Assembly: GCA_963789165.1 (NCBI GenBank) | Contig: CAWBJP010000002.1 | Span: 385,186-449,185, forward strand | Reading direction: 5' to 3' | DNA from: CAWBJP01 sp963789165 | GTDB taxonomy: Bacteria > Actinomycetota > Acidimicrobiia > IMCC26256 > BP-133 | Length of the DNA stretch: 64,000 nt | Shown here: one piece after another, positions 24,696-33,396 of the stretch | Layout: each line of letters starts with the position of its first letter | How positions within the stretch are numbered: position 1 is the stretch's first letter | Notes under the pieces: model-generated | Told to the model about the DNA's origin: nothing | The model's database searches: none | The model's input: the letters and a program-made list of their open reading frames with translations, nothing else | Program-made: the position numbers and the translations under genes

Positions 24696-25577
24696 CTAGA
24701 CGATCTTGCGCCGCTGGACGAGGTCGGCCAGGAAGGCCTTGAACTCGGTGCCCAGGTCGGGACGGTCCAGGGCCAGCTCCACCGTGGCCCGCAGGAAGTC
24801 GATCTTCTTGCCGATGTCGTAGCGGCCCGTCTCGAAGGTCAGCCCGAACACCGTCTGGCTCTCCAGTAGGAGGCCGATGGCGTCGGTGAGCTGGAGCTCA
24901 CCGCCCGCCCCCGGCGTGATCCGGTCGAGGGCCTCGAAGATCTCCGGGGTGAACACGTAGCGGCCGATGACGGCCAGGTTGGACGGGGCGTCCTCGGGTT
25001 TGGGCTTCTCCACGATGGCCCCGACCCGCACCAGGTTCTCCTCGATGTCGTCGGGCTTGATGCAGCCGTAGGAGGAGATGTCCTCCCGGGGGACCTCCAT
25101 CACCGCGATCACCGAGCGCCCGTAGCGTTCGTAGACCCCGAGCATGGAGCGCAGCAGGCGGGCGTCGTCGACCATGATGTCGTCGCCCAGGAGTACGGCG
25201 AACGGCTCCGAGCCGACGTGCTGGCGGGCCACGGAGATGGCGTGACCCAGACCCAGGGGGTCCCGCTGGCGGATGTAGTGGATGTCGGCCATCTCCGACA
25301 CCGACTGCACCTGCTCCAGGAGGTCGTCCTTCTTGCCCTGCTCGAGGTAGAACTCGAGCTCGAAGTTGCGGTCGAAGTGGTCCTCGATGGCCCGCTTGCC
25401 CCGGCCCGTGATGATGAGGATGTCGGTGATTCCGGCCCGCACCGCCTCCTCGATCACGTATTGGATCGTCGGTTTGTCGATGACGGGCAGCATCTCCTTC
25501 GGCTGGCTCTTGGTGGCCGGGAGGAAGCGTGTTCCCAGCCCCGCGGCGGGGATCACCGCTTTACGAACCTTGTTCAA
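24696..25577 (-). CDS. galU: UTP-glucose-1-phosphate uridylyltransferase
   Basis: The 293-residue enzyme makes UDP-glucose from UTP and glucose 1-phosphate for cell-envelope glycans. The nucleotide-binding loop is AAGLGTRFLPATKSQPKEML, and the sugar-site residues lie in LLGDDIMVDD and VEKPKPEDAPSNLAVIGRYV. The TTG start at 25577 follows GAGGGA at 5 nt and gives the usual length. A GTG at 25592 is possible. The start overlaps the end of the diguanylate cyclase gene by 17 bp, so the two are co-transcribed. Mycobacteria also keep galU next to moeA and a GlpR-like gene. Confidence 0.94.
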   Translation of the reverse strand: MNKVRKAVIPAAGLGTRFLPATKSQPKEMLPVIDKPTIQYVIEEAVRAGITDILIITGRGKRAIEDHFDRNFELEFYLEQGKKDDLLEQVQSVSEMADIHYIRQRDPLGLGHAISVARQHVGSEPFAVLLGDDIMVDDARLLRSMLGVYERYGRSVIAVMEVPREDISSYGCIKPDDIEENLVRVGAIVEKPKPEDAPSNLAVIGRYVFTPEIFEALDRITPGAGGELQLTDAIGLLLESQTVFGLTFETGRYDIGKKIDFLRATVELALDRPDLGTEFKAFLADLVQRRKIV

Positions 25578-26922
25578 CTGTCCCTCCCTCACCAGCCCCC
25601 GTGTTGCTCCCGTCCCGGGGTTCGGTCCCCACCCCGGCGCCACCACCGGGCGGGGGTGGGGCCTGACGGATGTTGGGCTCGGCCTGCTCGACCCGGTTGC
25701 GGCCCCCCTGCTTGGCCCGGTGGACGGCCTCGCTGGCGGCGTTGACGAGTGTGCGCACGTTAGTCCCGCTGTGCGGATAGGCGGCAACGCCGGCGGAGAC
25801 CGTCACCGTCCGGGACTTCCCGGCGTGGGTGACGGGTGTGTCGCTCACCGCGGCCCGCACCTTCTCGGCCAGCACCATCGACCCGCCCAGGTCGGTCTCG
25901 GGCAGGAGGAGGACGAACTCCTCGCCTCCCCAGCGGGCCACCACGTCGATTTCCCGGACGCTGGCCGCCAGTCGCCCGGCCACCTCGACCAGCGCGGCGT
26001 CGCCGCCGGTGTGGAGCCATTCCGGGTCGTCGTTGACGCTCTTGAACTTGTCGACGTCGATGAACACCAGGCCCACTGACCGGTTGAAGCGGACGGCCCG
26101 GTCCAGTTCCTCCCGGCAACGCAACTCCAGCTGACGGCGGTTCCACAGGCCGGTGAGGCCGTCGGTGATCGACAGGCGCTGGGCCTCCTGGTGGAGGGAG
26201 ACGTTGTCGACGGCGGTGCCGGCCTGGTTGACCAGCGTCTCCAGGGCCGAGAGATCGTCGAGGCCGAACGTCCGGGTGGGGTGGCCGTAGACCGCCACCA
26301 CGCCGAGGAGGTCACCCCGGGAGAAGAAGGGGACGGCCATGGCCGTAGGCCGCTCCGGCTCGGGGGGTGCGGGCTGGACCCCCGTCTCGCCCGGGTACAC
26401 CACCCCGACCCGGGTGGCCGCAGAGGTGCCGGCTACGCCTTCGCCCCCTTGGAGCACCGCCCCCACCGGGGCGCCGGGGCCGGTGCGGGCCACCAGGCGG
26501 TCGGGGGCGGGGACGAACTCGTAGAAGACGACCCGGTCGGCGCCCACCGCCTGCTGGGCGGTCTCTGTCACGAGGGCCAGGATGCTGTCCCGGTCATGCT
26601 CCTGGCGGCCGGAGCCGGTCTCCCGCAGGCGGGCCACCGCGCCGAGGCGCGCCACCGCTTCCCGGAAGGCCCGCCGGGAGGACTCGTGTTCCGCCGCCGC
26701 CCCCTCGAGGGCGGCGTAACGGTCCACCAACCGCCGGGCGGCGGCCAGCGCCATCCATCCGCAGCCGGCCGCCACCATGGCGCCAACCGAGGCCAGGGCG
26801 GCCAGGCCCGTGGAGCCGGATTGGCCGGCCACGACGGCAACCACGGCCAGAAGGGCGGCTGAGACCCCCAGGGCCAGAGCCAGGGGCGTGGTGAAACGGG
26901 AGGCGGGCATGGGTTCAACCAT
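25561..26922 (-). CDS. Membrane GAF-GGDEF diguanylate cyclase
   Basis: This is a 453-residue protein. Two hydrophobic helices (about 12-32 and 40-62) precede a GAF domain (about 110-250) and a GGDEF domain (about 255-415). The active-site loop is WGGEEF. The sequence REIDVVAR just before it contains the RxxD inhibitory site at the standard distance. This should be an active, product-inhibited synthase of cyclic di-GMP. The C-terminal 45 residues are Pro/Gly-rich and probably disordered. The ligand of the GAF domain is unknown. The gene overlaps galU, so signalling may be tied to envelope synthesis, but this is inferred. Confidence 0.92.
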   Translation of the reverse strand: MVEPMPASRFTTPLALALGVSAALLAVVAVVAGQSGSTGLAALASVGAMVAAGCGWMALAAARRLVDRYAALEGAAAEHESSRRAFREAVARLGAVARLRETGSGRQEHDRDSILALVTETAQQAVGADRVVFYEFVPAPDRLVARTGPGAPVGAVLQGGEGVAGTSAATRVGVVYPGETGVQPAPPEPERPTAMAVPFFSRGDLLGVVAVYGHPTRTFGLDDLSALETLVNQAGTAVDNVSLHQEAQRLSITDGLTGLWNRRQLELRCREELDRAVRFNRSVGLVFIDVDKFKSVNDDPEWLHTGGDAALVEVAGRLAASVREIDVVARWGGEEFVLLLPETDLGGSMVLAEKVRAAVSDTPVTHAGKSRTVTVSAGVAAYPHSGTNVRTLVNAASEAVHRAKQGGRNRVEQAEPNIRQAPPPPGGGAGVGTEPRDGSNTGAGEGGTVEQGS

Positions 26923-26973
26923 TCGGCCATCCCGGCCCGCAACCTGTCAATGTCGCGGCGCCAACCGATATGA

Positions 26974-27000
26974 TTGGCAGTCTCACTCTTCGAGTGCTAG
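26974..27000. promoter_or_regulatory. CIRCE-like inverted repeat upstream of fmdB
   Basis: TTGGCAGTC and GAGTGCTAG are separated by 9 bases, the exact CIRCE geometry (consensus half sites TTAGCACTC and GAGTGCTAA). Six of the nine half-site pairs are complementary. CIRCE is bound by HrcA. The element ends 14 bp before the fmdB ATG. Confidence 0.5.
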
Positions 27001-27014
27001 TGACCGAGGTCGTC

Positions 27015-27314
27015 ATGCCCACCTATGAATACCGGTGCACCAAGTGCGGGCAGCACGTTGAAGCCGTGCAGTCTTTCACCGACGACCCGCTCACCGAGTG
27101 TGCCGTCTGCGGCGGGGAGCTCCGCAAGGTCTTCGCCCCGGTGGGCATCGTGTTCAAGGGCAGCGGCTTCTACAAGACCGACAGCCGCAGTACGAGCTCT
27201 TCGACGAGGGCGAAGGAGTCGAGGAAGGAGTCGACCAAGGAGTCGACCAGCTCCTCCTCCTCGTCGGGCACGGAGAAGAGCAAGACGGAAGCCAAGGACT
27301 CGAAGATCGCGTGA
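27015..27314 (+). CDS. FmdB family zinc-ribbon protein
   Basis: This is a 99-residue protein. The N-terminal 45 residues form the FmdB zinc ribbon: MPTYEYRCTKCGQHVEAVQS with CxxC, and a second CAVCGG. The C-terminal part is a low-complexity Ser/Lys/Thr tail (SSSTRAKESRKESTKESTSS and more), which is common in actinobacterial members. The family was named for a putative formamidase regulator, but its true role is not established; many members accompany stress or housekeeping genes. The ATG at 27015 fits the conserved MPTYEY opening. A CIRCE-like sequence lies just upstream. Confidence 0.88.
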   Translation: MPTYEYRCTKCGQHVEAVQSFTDDPLTECAVCGGELRKVFAPVGIVFKGSGFYKTDSRSTSSSTRAKESRKESTKESTSSSSSSGTEKSKTEAKDSKIA

Positions 27315-27380
27315 CCGACTCGGCCCCCGGGGGTCGGCCCGGGGCTGGGGTGTCCCCGAGAACGGACAGCCGAGATCGGG

Positions 27381-28187
27381 GTGCTCGGGGGGTCAGGCTT
27401 CTACTCGTTCCTCGATGACGTCACCCCGGTGGAGGTGGACACACCCTTCGGGGCGCCCAGCGCTCCGATCGCCGTCGGGGAGGTGGCCGGCCGTCGCGTG
27501 GCCTTCCTGCCCCGCCACGGCGCCCGCCACGAGTGGATTCCCCACCGCATCAACTACCGGGCCAACCTGTGGGCCCTGCACACCCTGGGCGTGACCCGGG
27601 TGGTGGGGCCGTGCGCCGCCGGCTCGCTGCAGCCCGATGTCCGGCCCGGTGACTTCGTGGTCTGCGACCAGCTCGTCGACCGGACCTGGGGCCGGGCCGA
27701 CACCTTCTACGAGGGCCCGGTGCCCCATCACGTGTCCTACGCCGACCCCTACTGCCCGGAGCTGTCCCGCCTGGCCGCGGAGCGGGCGGCGGCGGGCGGA
27801 ATCCGGGTCCATGACCGGGGCACGGTGGTCGTGGTCCAGGGCCCCCGCTTCTCCACCCGGGCCGAGTCCCGCTGGTACCGGGCGCAGGGCTGGGAGGTCA
27901 TCAACATGACCCAGTACCCCGAGGCCTACCTGGCCCGGGAGCTGGGCCTGTGCTACGCCGCCATCGCCCTCATCACCGACTACGACACAGGTGTCGAGCC
28001 CGGGGGTTCGGGGGTGTCCCCCGAAGACGATCTCGAGCAGGCGCGGCCAGTGTCCCAGGCCGAGGTGTTCGACTTCTTCTCGGCCAACGTCGACCGGGTC
28101 CGCACGCTCCTCTTCGACCTCATCGCCGCCGTCCCGCCAAAACGGGACTGCACCTGTTCCGAGGCACTCGGGCCCCTCCCCGGCTGA
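27381..28187 (+). CDS. mtnP: S-methyl-5'-thioadenosine phosphorylase (MTAP/MTIP)
   Basis: The protein of about 268 residues splits methylthioadenosine (or methylthioinosine) with phosphate in methionine salvage. Conserved parts are GGSGFYSFLDD (phosphate site), LPRHGARHEWIPHRINYRAN, VGPCAAGSLQPDVRPGDFV and NMTQYPEAYLARELGL. The annotated GTG at 27381 truncates the N-terminus. The codons before it read TAEIG, which matches the family's usual start region, but no ATG, GTG or TTG precedes them before an in-frame stop at 27312. A CTG at 27345 or a sequence error near 27350 could explain this. The C-terminus ends with a Cys pair (CTC). Confidence 0.88.
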   Translation: MLGGSGFYSFLDDVTPVEVDTPFGAPSAPIAVGEVAGRRVAFLPRHGARHEWIPHRINYRANLWALHTLGVTRVVGPCAAGSLQPDVRPGDFVVCDQLVDRTWGRADTFYEGPVPHHVSYADPYCPELSRLAAERAAAGGIRVHDRGTVVVVQGPRFSTRAESRWYRAQGWEVINMTQYPEAYLARELGLCYAAIALITDYDTGVEPGGSGVSPEDDLEQARPVSQAEVFDFFSANVDRVRTLLFDLIAAVPPKRDCTCSEALGPLPG

Positions 28188-28218
28188 CCGGCCCCGCTCA
28201 CTACGCTGACGGGCCTCC

Positions 28219-29007
28219 ATGCTCCACGACATCATCCTCGGCCTCCTCCAGGGTCTGACCGAGTTCCTCCCCATCTCCTCCAGCGGCCATCTTGTGGTCG
28301 TCCCCGCCGTGCTCGGCTGGGACGAGCCGTCCCTCACCTTCGACGTCCTCCTGCACCTGGGGACCCTGGTGGCCGTGGTGGTCTACTTCCGCCACGACCT
28401 GCTCGGCCTCGCCCTCGGGGTCCTCGGCCGGGGAATCGACCCCGACGGGGCTCGGCGCATGACCCTGTACCTGGCCGTCGGGACCGTCCCCGCCGTCGTG
28501 GCCGGTCTCGTGCTGGGCGATTTCTTCGAGGGTCTCTTCGAGTCGCCCTACACGACCTGCGCCGAACTGGTGGCCACCGCCCTCATCCTGCTGGCCATGG
28601 AACGGGTGGGGGACCGGGCCCGGCGCCGGCCCCTCGATGTCAGGTCCGCCACCGGGATCGGGGTGGCCCAGGCCGTGGCCATCCTGCCCGGAATCTCCCG
28701 CTCCGGGACCACCATCGGCGCCGGCCTCGTCCTGGGTCTGTCCCGGGAGGAGGCCACCCGCTTCTCCTTCCTCCTCTCCATCCCGGCCATCGCCGGAGCC
28801 GGGGTGCTCAGCCTGGCCGACGTGGCCGGCGGCGGACTCGACGTGACCAGTGGGGTGGTGGCCGGGGTCATCGCCTCGGGGGTGTCCGGCTACCTGTCCA
28901 TCGGGGCGCTGCTGCGGTTCGTCCGCAGCCACTCGCTCACCGTTTTCGCTGTCTACCTGCTGGTCATGGCACCCCTCTCGGCGCTGATCATCTACCTCCG
29001 CAGTTAG
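28219..29007 (+). CDS. uppP: Undecaprenyl-diphosphatase UppP (BacA)
   Basis: The 262-residue polytopic membrane enzyme recycles the lipid carrier undecaprenyl pyrophosphate for cell-wall synthesis. The signature motifs are present: LLQGLTEFLPISSSGHL near the N-terminus and LPGISRSGTTIGAGL near residue 155. There are about eight helices. It starts at ATG 28219. It lies 31 bp after the MTA phosphorylase gene and 10 bp before the HAD phosphatase gene in the same direction. Confidence 0.95.
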   Translation: MLHDIILGLLQGLTEFLPISSSGHLVVVPAVLGWDEPSLTFDVLLHLGTLVAVVVYFRHDLLGLALGVLGRGIDPDGARRMTLYLAVGTVPAVVAGLVLGDFFEGLFESPYTTCAELVATALILLAMERVGDRARRRPLDVRSATGIGVAQAVAILPGISRSGTTIGAGLVLGLSREEATRFSFLLSIPAIAGAGVLSLADVAGGGLDVTSGVVAGVIASGVSGYLSIGALLRFVRSHSLTVFAVYLLVMAPLSALIIYLRS

Positions 29008-29017
29008 CCTCCTGACC

Positions 29018-29749
29018 ATGAACGGGACCATCGAGGCGGTGATCTTCGACTACGGGGGTGTGCTGTCCACGCCGCCCTTCCTCGGCATCTCAGAGTTCGA
29101 GCGGGACCACGGCTATCCCAAGGGGTCGCTGCTCCAGCTCATCTTCGGCGATGCCCCGCCGACCGGGGCCCAGCGCGACGCCATCTCCGACGGTGACGCC
29201 ACCGCCGCGGCCTGGGCCCTCTATGACGGCGACGGCGACTCCCTTCCGGACTGGCATCTCCTGGAGATCGGGAAGCTGACCCTCGCCGAGTTCAGCGACC
29301 GGCTAGTGGCCCGCTCGGAGTCCCACCTCGGGACCCGGCTCGACCCCGGGTTCTATTCCCGCTTCCTGGAGTCGCTGCGGGTCGGCGTCTACTGGCCCGT
29401 TGTCCATCGCGTGCGCCGGCTGCGTGAAGAGGGCTACCGGACGGCCATCCTGACCAACAACGTGGCCGAATGGGCCGAGGTGTGGCAGGCGTCGATCCCC
29501 GTCGAGCTCTTCGACGTGGTCATCGACTCGTCCGCCGTCGGCCTGCGCAAACCCGACGAGGCCATCTTCCTCCTCACCTGCGAGCGCCTCGGCGTAGCCC
29601 CCGGCGCGGCTGTGTTCCTCGATGACAGCCCGGGCCACGTAGCCGCCGCCCGGAGCGCCGGTCTGGCCGGCATCGTGGTCACCGGTCCCACCCAGGCTCT
29701 GGCCGACCTCGACGCCCTCCTCGAAGCCGGGGCGGACCAGCGGGTCTAA
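29018..29749 (+). CDS. HAD-superfamily (subclass IA) hydrolase
   Basis: This is a 243-residue protein. Motif I is FDYGGVLS with the nucleophilic Asp, motif II is ILTNN, motif III is the Lys in GLRKPDEAIF, and motif IV is FLDDSPGHV. A helical cap spans about 25-110. It resembles the ACAD10-type phosphatase/epoxide-hydrolase-N branch. The substrate is unknown. The gene ends 3 bp before the aat start, so the two are probably co-transcribed. Confidence 0.85.
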   Translation: MNGTIEAVIFDYGGVLSTPPFLGISEFERDHGYPKGSLLQLIFGDAPPTGAQRDAISDGDATAAAWALYDGDGDSLPDWHLLEIGKLTLAEFSDRLVARSESHLGTRLDPGFYSRFLESLRVGVYWPVVHRVRRLREEGYRTAILTNNVAEWAEVWQASIPVELFDVVIDSSAVGLRKPDEAIFLLTCERLGVAPGAAVFLDDSPGHVAAARSAGLAGIVVTGPTQALADLDALLEAGADQRV

Positions 29750-29752
29750 CAA

Positions 29753-30439
29753 GTGGTCCCCCCGGTCGAGCCGCCGCCGTGCCCCTGGCAACTGCCCGAC
29801 CCGGAGGCGGCCGATCCCGACGGCGTCGTGGGGGTCGGAGGCGATCTCGCCCCCGGCACCCTCCTGGCCGCCTACCGCCAGGGGCTTTTCCCCATGCACC
29901 TCGACGGGCGGGGGCGGATGCTGGGGTGGTGGGCGCCCGACCCCCGTGGCGTTCTCCCCCTCGACGGGCTGCGGGTCAGCCGGTCTCTGGGGCGCTCGGC
30001 CCGGCACTTCGACATCCGGGTCGACACCGCCTTCGACGAGGTCATCGGCGCCTGCGCCGAGCCCCGGCCTACGGGCGGGCACTGGATCCGCCCGAGCATC
30101 GTGGAGGCCTACCGCGAGCTCCACCGGCTGGGCTGGACCCACTCGGTGGAGGCGTGGAACCGGCGCACCGGCGAACTGGCCGGTGGCCTCTACGGCGTGG
30201 CCATCGGCGGCCTGTTCGCCGGCGAATCGATGTTCCACCGGACCACCGACGCCTCGAAGGTGGCGCTCATGGGCCTGGTGGAGATCCTCCGGAGCGACGG
30301 AGACCAGCGGCGCCTCCTCGACGTCCAGTGGGCCACCCCCCACCTGGCCAGTCTCGGCGCCGTCGAGATCCCCACCGCCGGTTACCTCCGGCACCTGAAG
30401 GAGGCGCTGGAGGCGCCCCTCCCCCCGGCGTTCGCCTAA
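29753..30439 (+). CDS. aat: Leucyl/phenylalanyl-tRNA-protein transferase
   Basis: The 228-residue enzyme transfers Leu or Phe from tRNA to proteins with basic N-termini, marking them for ClpS/ClpAP degradation. Diagnostic blocks are GLFPMHLDGRG, WWAPDPRGVLPL, THSVEAWN, LAGGLYGVAIGGLFAGESMF and DVQWATPHLASLGAVEI. It starts with GTG at 29753. The N-end rule pathway is well established for the family. The gene directly precedes the TnpB insertion. Confidence 0.94.
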   Translation: MVPPVEPPPCPWQLPDPEAADPDGVVGVGGDLAPGTLLAAYRQGLFPMHLDGRGRMLGWWAPDPRGVLPLDGLRVSRSLGRSARHFDIRVDTAFDEVIGACAEPRPTGGHWIRPSIVEAYRELHRLGWTHSVEAWNRRTGELAGGLYGVAIGGLFAGESMFHRTTDASKVALMGLVEILRSDGDQRRLLDVQWATPHLASLGAVEIPTAGYLRHLKEALEAPLPPAFA

Positions 30440-30509
30440 GACCTCGCGCAGAAGTGGTTGTGCGTCTGTCGTCGAGTCCTTGTCATACCCCATCCGTACA
30501 CTTGTTCGT

Positions 30510-31929
30510 ATGGATCGACGGGTGTTGCGGACGGCACGGGTGGAGCTGCGGGTGACGCCAGCACAGCGTCGGCGTTGCTTCGGGCTGTTGAGGGCTGCGG
30601 GCGATGTGTGGGCGGGGCTGATCGAGTTCAACGGAGCCCGTTTCGTGCGGGGCGGGCCGCCGGTGTTCGGGTTTGCCGCGTTGTGTAGGGAGTTGACCGG
30701 AGCGGATCTTGGGCCCTTGGCGCGGATCTGCGCCGAGGATGTGGCCAAGCAGTATTCGTTGTCCTGCTTCGAGGCCGCCCGTCGAAAGAGGGCGGGCAGG
30801 CGGGCCCGCTACCCACGCCGGAAGCGGGCGCTGAGACCAGTGCGTTTCCGATTCTCGGCCTTTTCGCTGGACGGGCGCCGGCTGCGCCTGGCGGTGGCCA
30901 GGGGTCAGCCCGAGTTGTGGGTGCGTCTCACCCGCGAGGTCCCTTACGACCTGGGCTCGGTGCGGGCCGTCACTTTGGTCAGCGAATTCGGGCGGCTCTT
31001 CGTGGATGTGAGCGCGATAGTCCCGGTCGATGCCCTTGCTCTCGATCCCGGTCGAGTGGCGGGGGTAGATGTGGGCATCATCCACCCGTTCGCGTCGGTG
31101 GGACCCGATGGTGACGCCTTGGTCGTGTCCGGTCGTGCGCTGCGGGCGGAGGAACGCCTCCACCTTGAGGACACCAAGCGGCGCAACGCCCGCATGGGCC
31201 GGAAGGCGCCTCGTCGAGGTCGAGCGCGGCAGTCGACGGTGGCGTCGGCTCCGGCTGGCGCAGCGGCTGGCCGAACGCAGGCACATCGCCAAGATTCGTC
31301 TTGCCCACCACGAGGCGGCTAAGACGGTGGTTGCCTGGGCGGTGGCCCGCCGGGTCGGGACCCTCGTGGTCGGCGACCCGAAGGGGATCACCGACCGCAA
31401 GGCCGGGCGCCGCCAGAACCGGCGGGTCAACACCACGTGGCGCCGCACGCACCTCACCGGCGCGCTCATTGACAAGGCCACCCGTGCCGGAATCATCGTC
31501 ATCCTCGTCGACGAACGGGGTACCTCTTCTACCTGTCCCCGCTGCCAACGGCGGGTTCCCAAACCACGAGGCCGGGCCTTCATGTGCCTTGGCTGCGGAC
31601 TGCTCGCCCACAGGGATGTGGTTGGCGCCGCCAACATCGCCGCCCGAGGCGGCGGAGCCCTCGACGTCGTCCCTTACGAGACGTCGACCACGCACCGTCG
31701 AGCCGGCACCGTGCCGACCCGGCGTGACCGACGGCGGCACCGCTGGGACACCAGCCGAGCCGCCCGCCGGTCCAGCCCGACTCCGGGCCGCCCCACCGCC
31801 ACCATGACGGCGGGGAGTCGCTCGCAGGGACGCCATACCAGCCCAGAACCATCCACCGGGCGGGGACGGCCAAGCCGCCATCAGCGGCGCCCTCCGAGGA
31901 TCGCAACGAACCGCGCGATGGAGTACTAA
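30510..31929 (+). pseudogene. tnpB: TnpB-type (IS200/IS605 or IS607 group) nuclease gene, frameshifted
   Basis: Two overlapping frames together encode a TnpB. The first, from ATG 30510, carries MDRRVLRTARVELRV and the first RuvC Asp in VAGVDVGIIHPFA. It derails near 31215-31225, after RKAPRRG. The second frame continues ERGSRRWRRLRLAQRLAE, then GTLVVGDPKGITDRK, the zinc finger CPRC...CLGCG and HRDVVGAANIAAR with the last Asp. A 1-base shift joins them. There is no TnpA transposase. TnpB is an RNA-guided nuclease whose guide RNA is usually encoded at its 3' end. Here the 3' tail continues with Arg/Pro-rich codons up to the ychF gene, as expected if that DNA is RNA-coding. It lies between aat and ychF. 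Confidence 0.8.
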
Positions 31930-31947
31930 TCGGTAGCCTCCCTGAGA

Positions 31948-33006
31948 ATGGAACGTCTCGGACTGGTCGGTCTGCCCAACGCGGGGAAGTCGTCGCTGTT
32001 CAACGCCCTGACCGGGGCCAACGTGGCCGTCGCCGCCCATCCGTTCTCCACCACCGAGTCGTCGGTGGGCATCGCCCAGGTCCCCGACGACCGCCTGGAG
32101 CAACTGGCCGAGATGTCCGAGTCCCGCAAGGTGGTGCCCGCCGGGGTCGAGTTCGTCGATATCGCCGCCCTGGTCAAGGGGGCCAACACCGGGGAGGGGC
32201 TGGGCAACCGGTTCCTGGGCAGCCTCCGGGAGGTCGACGCCCTCGTCTACGTGCTGCGGGCCTTTGAGGACACCTCGGTGGCCGGGGGGTCGGACCCGGC
32301 CGACGACCTCGCCACCCTCGAGTTCGAGCTGGTGCTGGCCGACCTGGCCTCGGTCCAGGGCCGGGTCCACCGCCAGGAGAAGGCGGCCAAGGGCGACAAG
32401 TCGCTCCTGCCCGAGGTGGAGGCGCTGCACCGGGCGGAACCCGTTCTCGACGAGGGCACCCCGATCTACCGGTCCCGGCTCTCGGCCGACGACCGGGAGC
32501 TGCTGCGGCCCTCCTTCCTGCTCACCAACAAGCCGTTCCTGGTGGTGGTCAACATCGGCGAAGGTGAGATCGAAGAGGGCGCCAAGGCGGCGGCGCCCTT
32601 CGGGCCCGACGCCATGGCGGTCTGCGTCCAGCTGGAAGCGGAGGCGGCCCGGCTCGACCCCGACGAGCGCAGCGAGCTGCTCGAGGGCCTGGGCCTGGGC
32701 GATGGGGTCGTGCCCCGGGTGGCCCGGGCCGCCTACCACCTCCTGGGGCGGCGCACCTTCCTCACCACCGGCGACAAGGAGAGCCGGGCGTGGACGTTCC
32801 GGGCCGGGGCCAAGGCCCCCGAATGCGCCGGCGTCATCCACACCGACCTGCAGCGGGGCTTCATCCGGGCCGAGGTGATCCGCTGGGACGAGCTGCTCGG
32901 CATCGGTTCCTGGGCCCGGGCCAAGGAGGCCGGCCGCCTCCGGGTGGAAGGCAAGGAATACGAGGTCCAGGACGGTGACGTCCTGGAGATCAGATTCAAC
33001 GTCTGA
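31948..33006 (+). CDS. ychF: Ribosome-binding ATPase YchF (OLA1 family)
   Basis: This is a 352-residue translation-associated P-loop NTPase that prefers ATP to GTP. The P-loop is GLPNAGKSS. The switch region is VEFVDIAALVKGANTGEGLG. A coiled helical insertion spans about 130-205. The C-terminal TGS domain includes AGVIHTDLQRGFIRAEVI. Motif G4 is degenerate, as usual for YchF. The gene starts 18 bp after the tnpB stop. Confidence 0.95.
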   Translation: MERLGLVGLPNAGKSSLFNALTGANVAVAAHPFSTTESSVGIAQVPDDRLEQLAEMSESRKVVPAGVEFVDIAALVKGANTGEGLGNRFLGSLREVDALVYVLRAFEDTSVAGGSDPADDLATLEFELVLADLASVQGRVHRQEKAAKGDKSLLPEVEALHRAEPVLDEGTPIYRSRLSADDRELLRPSFLLTNKPFLVVVNIGEGEIEEGAKAAAPFGPDAMAVCVQLEAEAARLDPDERSELLEGLGLGDGVVPRVARAAYHLLGRRTFLTTGDKESRAWTFRAGAKAPECAGVIHTDLQRGFIRAEVIRWDELLGIGSWARAKEAGRLRVEGKEYEVQDGDVLEIRFNV

Positions 33007-33018
33007 TGGTGATGCCGG

Positions 33019-33348
33019 GTGGCCTGGCTCGTCCGCGACGGTGACGTTTTGGCCAGCCTGGAGGTTCCCCACGGCGGGCGGGGGAGGGCCCGGGGTCTGC
33101 GCGGCCGCCCCGACTTCGAAGGGGCCCTGATGCTGCGGCCCTGCAAGCAGATCCACACCTTCGGGATGCGCTTCCCCCTCGACGTCGCCTTCTGTGATTC
33201 CGAGGGCCTGGTGCTCCGGGTCGCCACCCTCCCCGCCCGGCGGGTATCCCGCCCCGTGTGGAAGGCCGGCTTCGTGGTCGAGGCCCGGGCCGGCGCCTTC
33301 GAGCGCTGGCGGCTCACCCCCGGCGACCAGCTCGAGATCCGGGATTGA
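33019..33348 (+). CDS. DUF192 family protein
   Basis: A 109-residue protein starts at the GTG at 33019. The DUF192 core is visible: RGRPDFEGALMLRPCKQIHT, FGMRFPLDVAFCDSEGLVL and RPVWKAGFVVEARAGAFERW, ending in LTPGDQLEI. Family structures are small beta folds of unknown function; many members are secreted, but this one has no signal peptide. It lies 12 bp after ychF and 48 bp before rsmI, likely in one transcript. Confidence 0.87.
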   Translation: MAWLVRDGDVLASLEVPHGGRGRARGLRGRPDFEGALMLRPCKQIHTFGMRFPLDVAFCDSEGLVLRVATLPARRVSRPVWKAGFVVEARAGAFERWRLTPGDQLEIRD

Positions 33349-33396
33349 CCAGGGCAGGGACGCGAGGGCAGGACCGCGCCCCCCTCCGGGGGCCTG

